Shown: piece by piece, positions 63,434 through 64,000 of the stretch | Position numbering within the stretch: position 1 is the first letter of the stretch | Layout: each line of letters opens with the position of its first letter | Assembly (NCBI RefSeq): GCF_024055575.1 | Contig: NZ_JAMXOE010000032.1 | Location: 1 to 64,000 of the forward strand | Reading direction: 5' to 3' | DNA length: 64,000 nucleotides | DNA from: Mucilaginibacter flavidus | Lineage (GTDB): Bacteria; Bacteroidota; Bacteroidia; Sphingobacteriales; Sphingobacteriaceae | Position numbers and translations under genes: made by a program | Notes under the pieces: model-generated | Seen by the model: only the letters and a program-made list of their open reading frames with translations | What the model was told of the DNA's origin: nothing | The model's database searches: none

Positions 63434-64000
63434 ATGGCAAATTGTTGGTTTTGTTATCAGGATGCAGGTACATCGTCTTATCATGAAAAATGTTCAAAGC
63501 GATTTTTCGGTACGGCTAAAGTACCTGAACTGGAATTGAATAATAAACTTTTGAAAACGTTGGCCGAACAGACCATCAACAAGAGGATCGCTGTGACCGG
63601 AGTTCAGCCCAAGCTTTCTGTTACCCTGGAAAAGACGAAGTACCAGAACCGTCTGACTATAGTAGGACTTTGGGGAGAATACATACTTAAACCGCAGCAT
63701 CCTGATTTTCCAGAAATGCCGCAATCAGAAGATCTGACTATGCATTTGGCAAGCCTGTTTAAAATGCCAACTTGTGATCATACTTTAATGGAGGCGTCAG
63801 ACGGTAGTTTGGTTTATCTGGCCAAGCGATTTGACCGGGTAAAAGGCCATAAAGTTCACATGGAAGATTTCTGCCAGCTTTCTGAATTTTTAACGGAAAA
63901 TAAATACAAGGGCTCTTACGAAAAGATCGGCAAGCTTATTCTGAAATATTGCACTCAAACTGGTTTTGATGCACTGACTTATTTTGAACTGGTGTTATTT
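63434..64000 (+). CDS. HipT-like serine/threonine kinase toxin, partial at window edge
   Basis: The first 189 residues of a HipA C-terminal-type kinase are visible; the gene continues past 64000. It starts 3 bases after the HipS stop. An N-terminal zinc-ribbon-like motif is C4-x2-C7...H17-x2-C20. The Gly-rich, autophosphorylated loop region is AVTGVQPKLSVTL (about 58-70), and an ATP-binding LAKRFDRVKG follows. HipA/HipT kinases inactivate aminoacyl-tRNA synthetases by phosphorylation. The catalytic Asp and activation segments lie outside the window. Confidence 0.85.
   Translation, partial: MANCWFCYQDAGTSSYHEKCSKRFFGTAKVPELELNNKLLKTLAEQTINKRIAVTGVQPKLSVTLEKTKYQNRLTIVGLWGEYILKPQHPDFPEMPQSEDLTMHLASLFKMPTCDHTLMEASDGSLVYLAKRFDRVKGHKVHMEDFCQLSEFLTENKYKGSYEKIGKLILKYCTQTGFDALTYFELVLF

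Overview
The window looks like a Sphingobacteriaceae chromosome (Bacteroidota), most like Mucilaginibacter. Evidence: SusD-type lipoproteins, GH92/GH97/GH79 enzymes, many exported peptidases, a nagB-PIG-L fusion, GIN-domain and DUF6520 proteins, and Bacteroidota promoters with a TAnnTTTG -7 box in front of many genes. The genus is an inference from gene content.

Backbone, about 1-48000. Genes sit in short operons on both strands. Nutrient handling: a dipeptide epimerase, peptidase T, exported peptidases of families M14, S15, M1, M16, S9 and M28, glycosidases GH97, GH79 and GH92, and glucosamine-6-phosphate deaminase fused to a PIG-L domain. Together these suggest an organism living on proteins, peptides and glycans. 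Housekeeping: uvrA, kup, trmB, an AlkD-like protein, and prfB with its programmed +1 frameshift. There are two ECF sigma factors and several unknown small or exported proteins. The S15 gene (16428-18295) and the GH97 gene (23897-25860) each lose their frame by one missing base in a homopolymer, so both may be consensus errors. A divergent MNIO (DUF692) enzyme follows a 72-residue protein with a CPGC motif (34094-35784), a possible RiPP-type pair.

Accessory region, about 48020 to beyond 64000. It begins just after the M28 terminator, at a segment resembling the 3' end of a tRNA gene, the kind of scar left by island integration. First comes a minus-strand operon for a DISARM-like phage-defence locus: NERD-nuclease/UvrD-type helicase, DrmA helicase, DrmB (DUF1998). 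drmA is open in one frame over 3.5 kb but carries two nonsense codons, TAG and TGA. No drmC or DNA methyltransferase is visible. Next are a Fic protein, an excisionase-like HTH protein, a SusD with no SusC, a TlpA-like thioredoxin, a DUF6520 small exported protein, a MauE-like membrane protein and a Crp/Fnr regulator. The window ends in a tripartite HipB-HipS-HipT module preceded by four operator-like palindromes exactly 40 bp apart.

Intergenic DNA holds several fold-back repeats (10031-10171, 20070-20202, 35805-35973, 39554-39597), good intrinsic terminators, and 22-bp tandem repeats at 61996-62054. No rRNA, intact tRNA, CRISPR array, transposase or integrase was seen.
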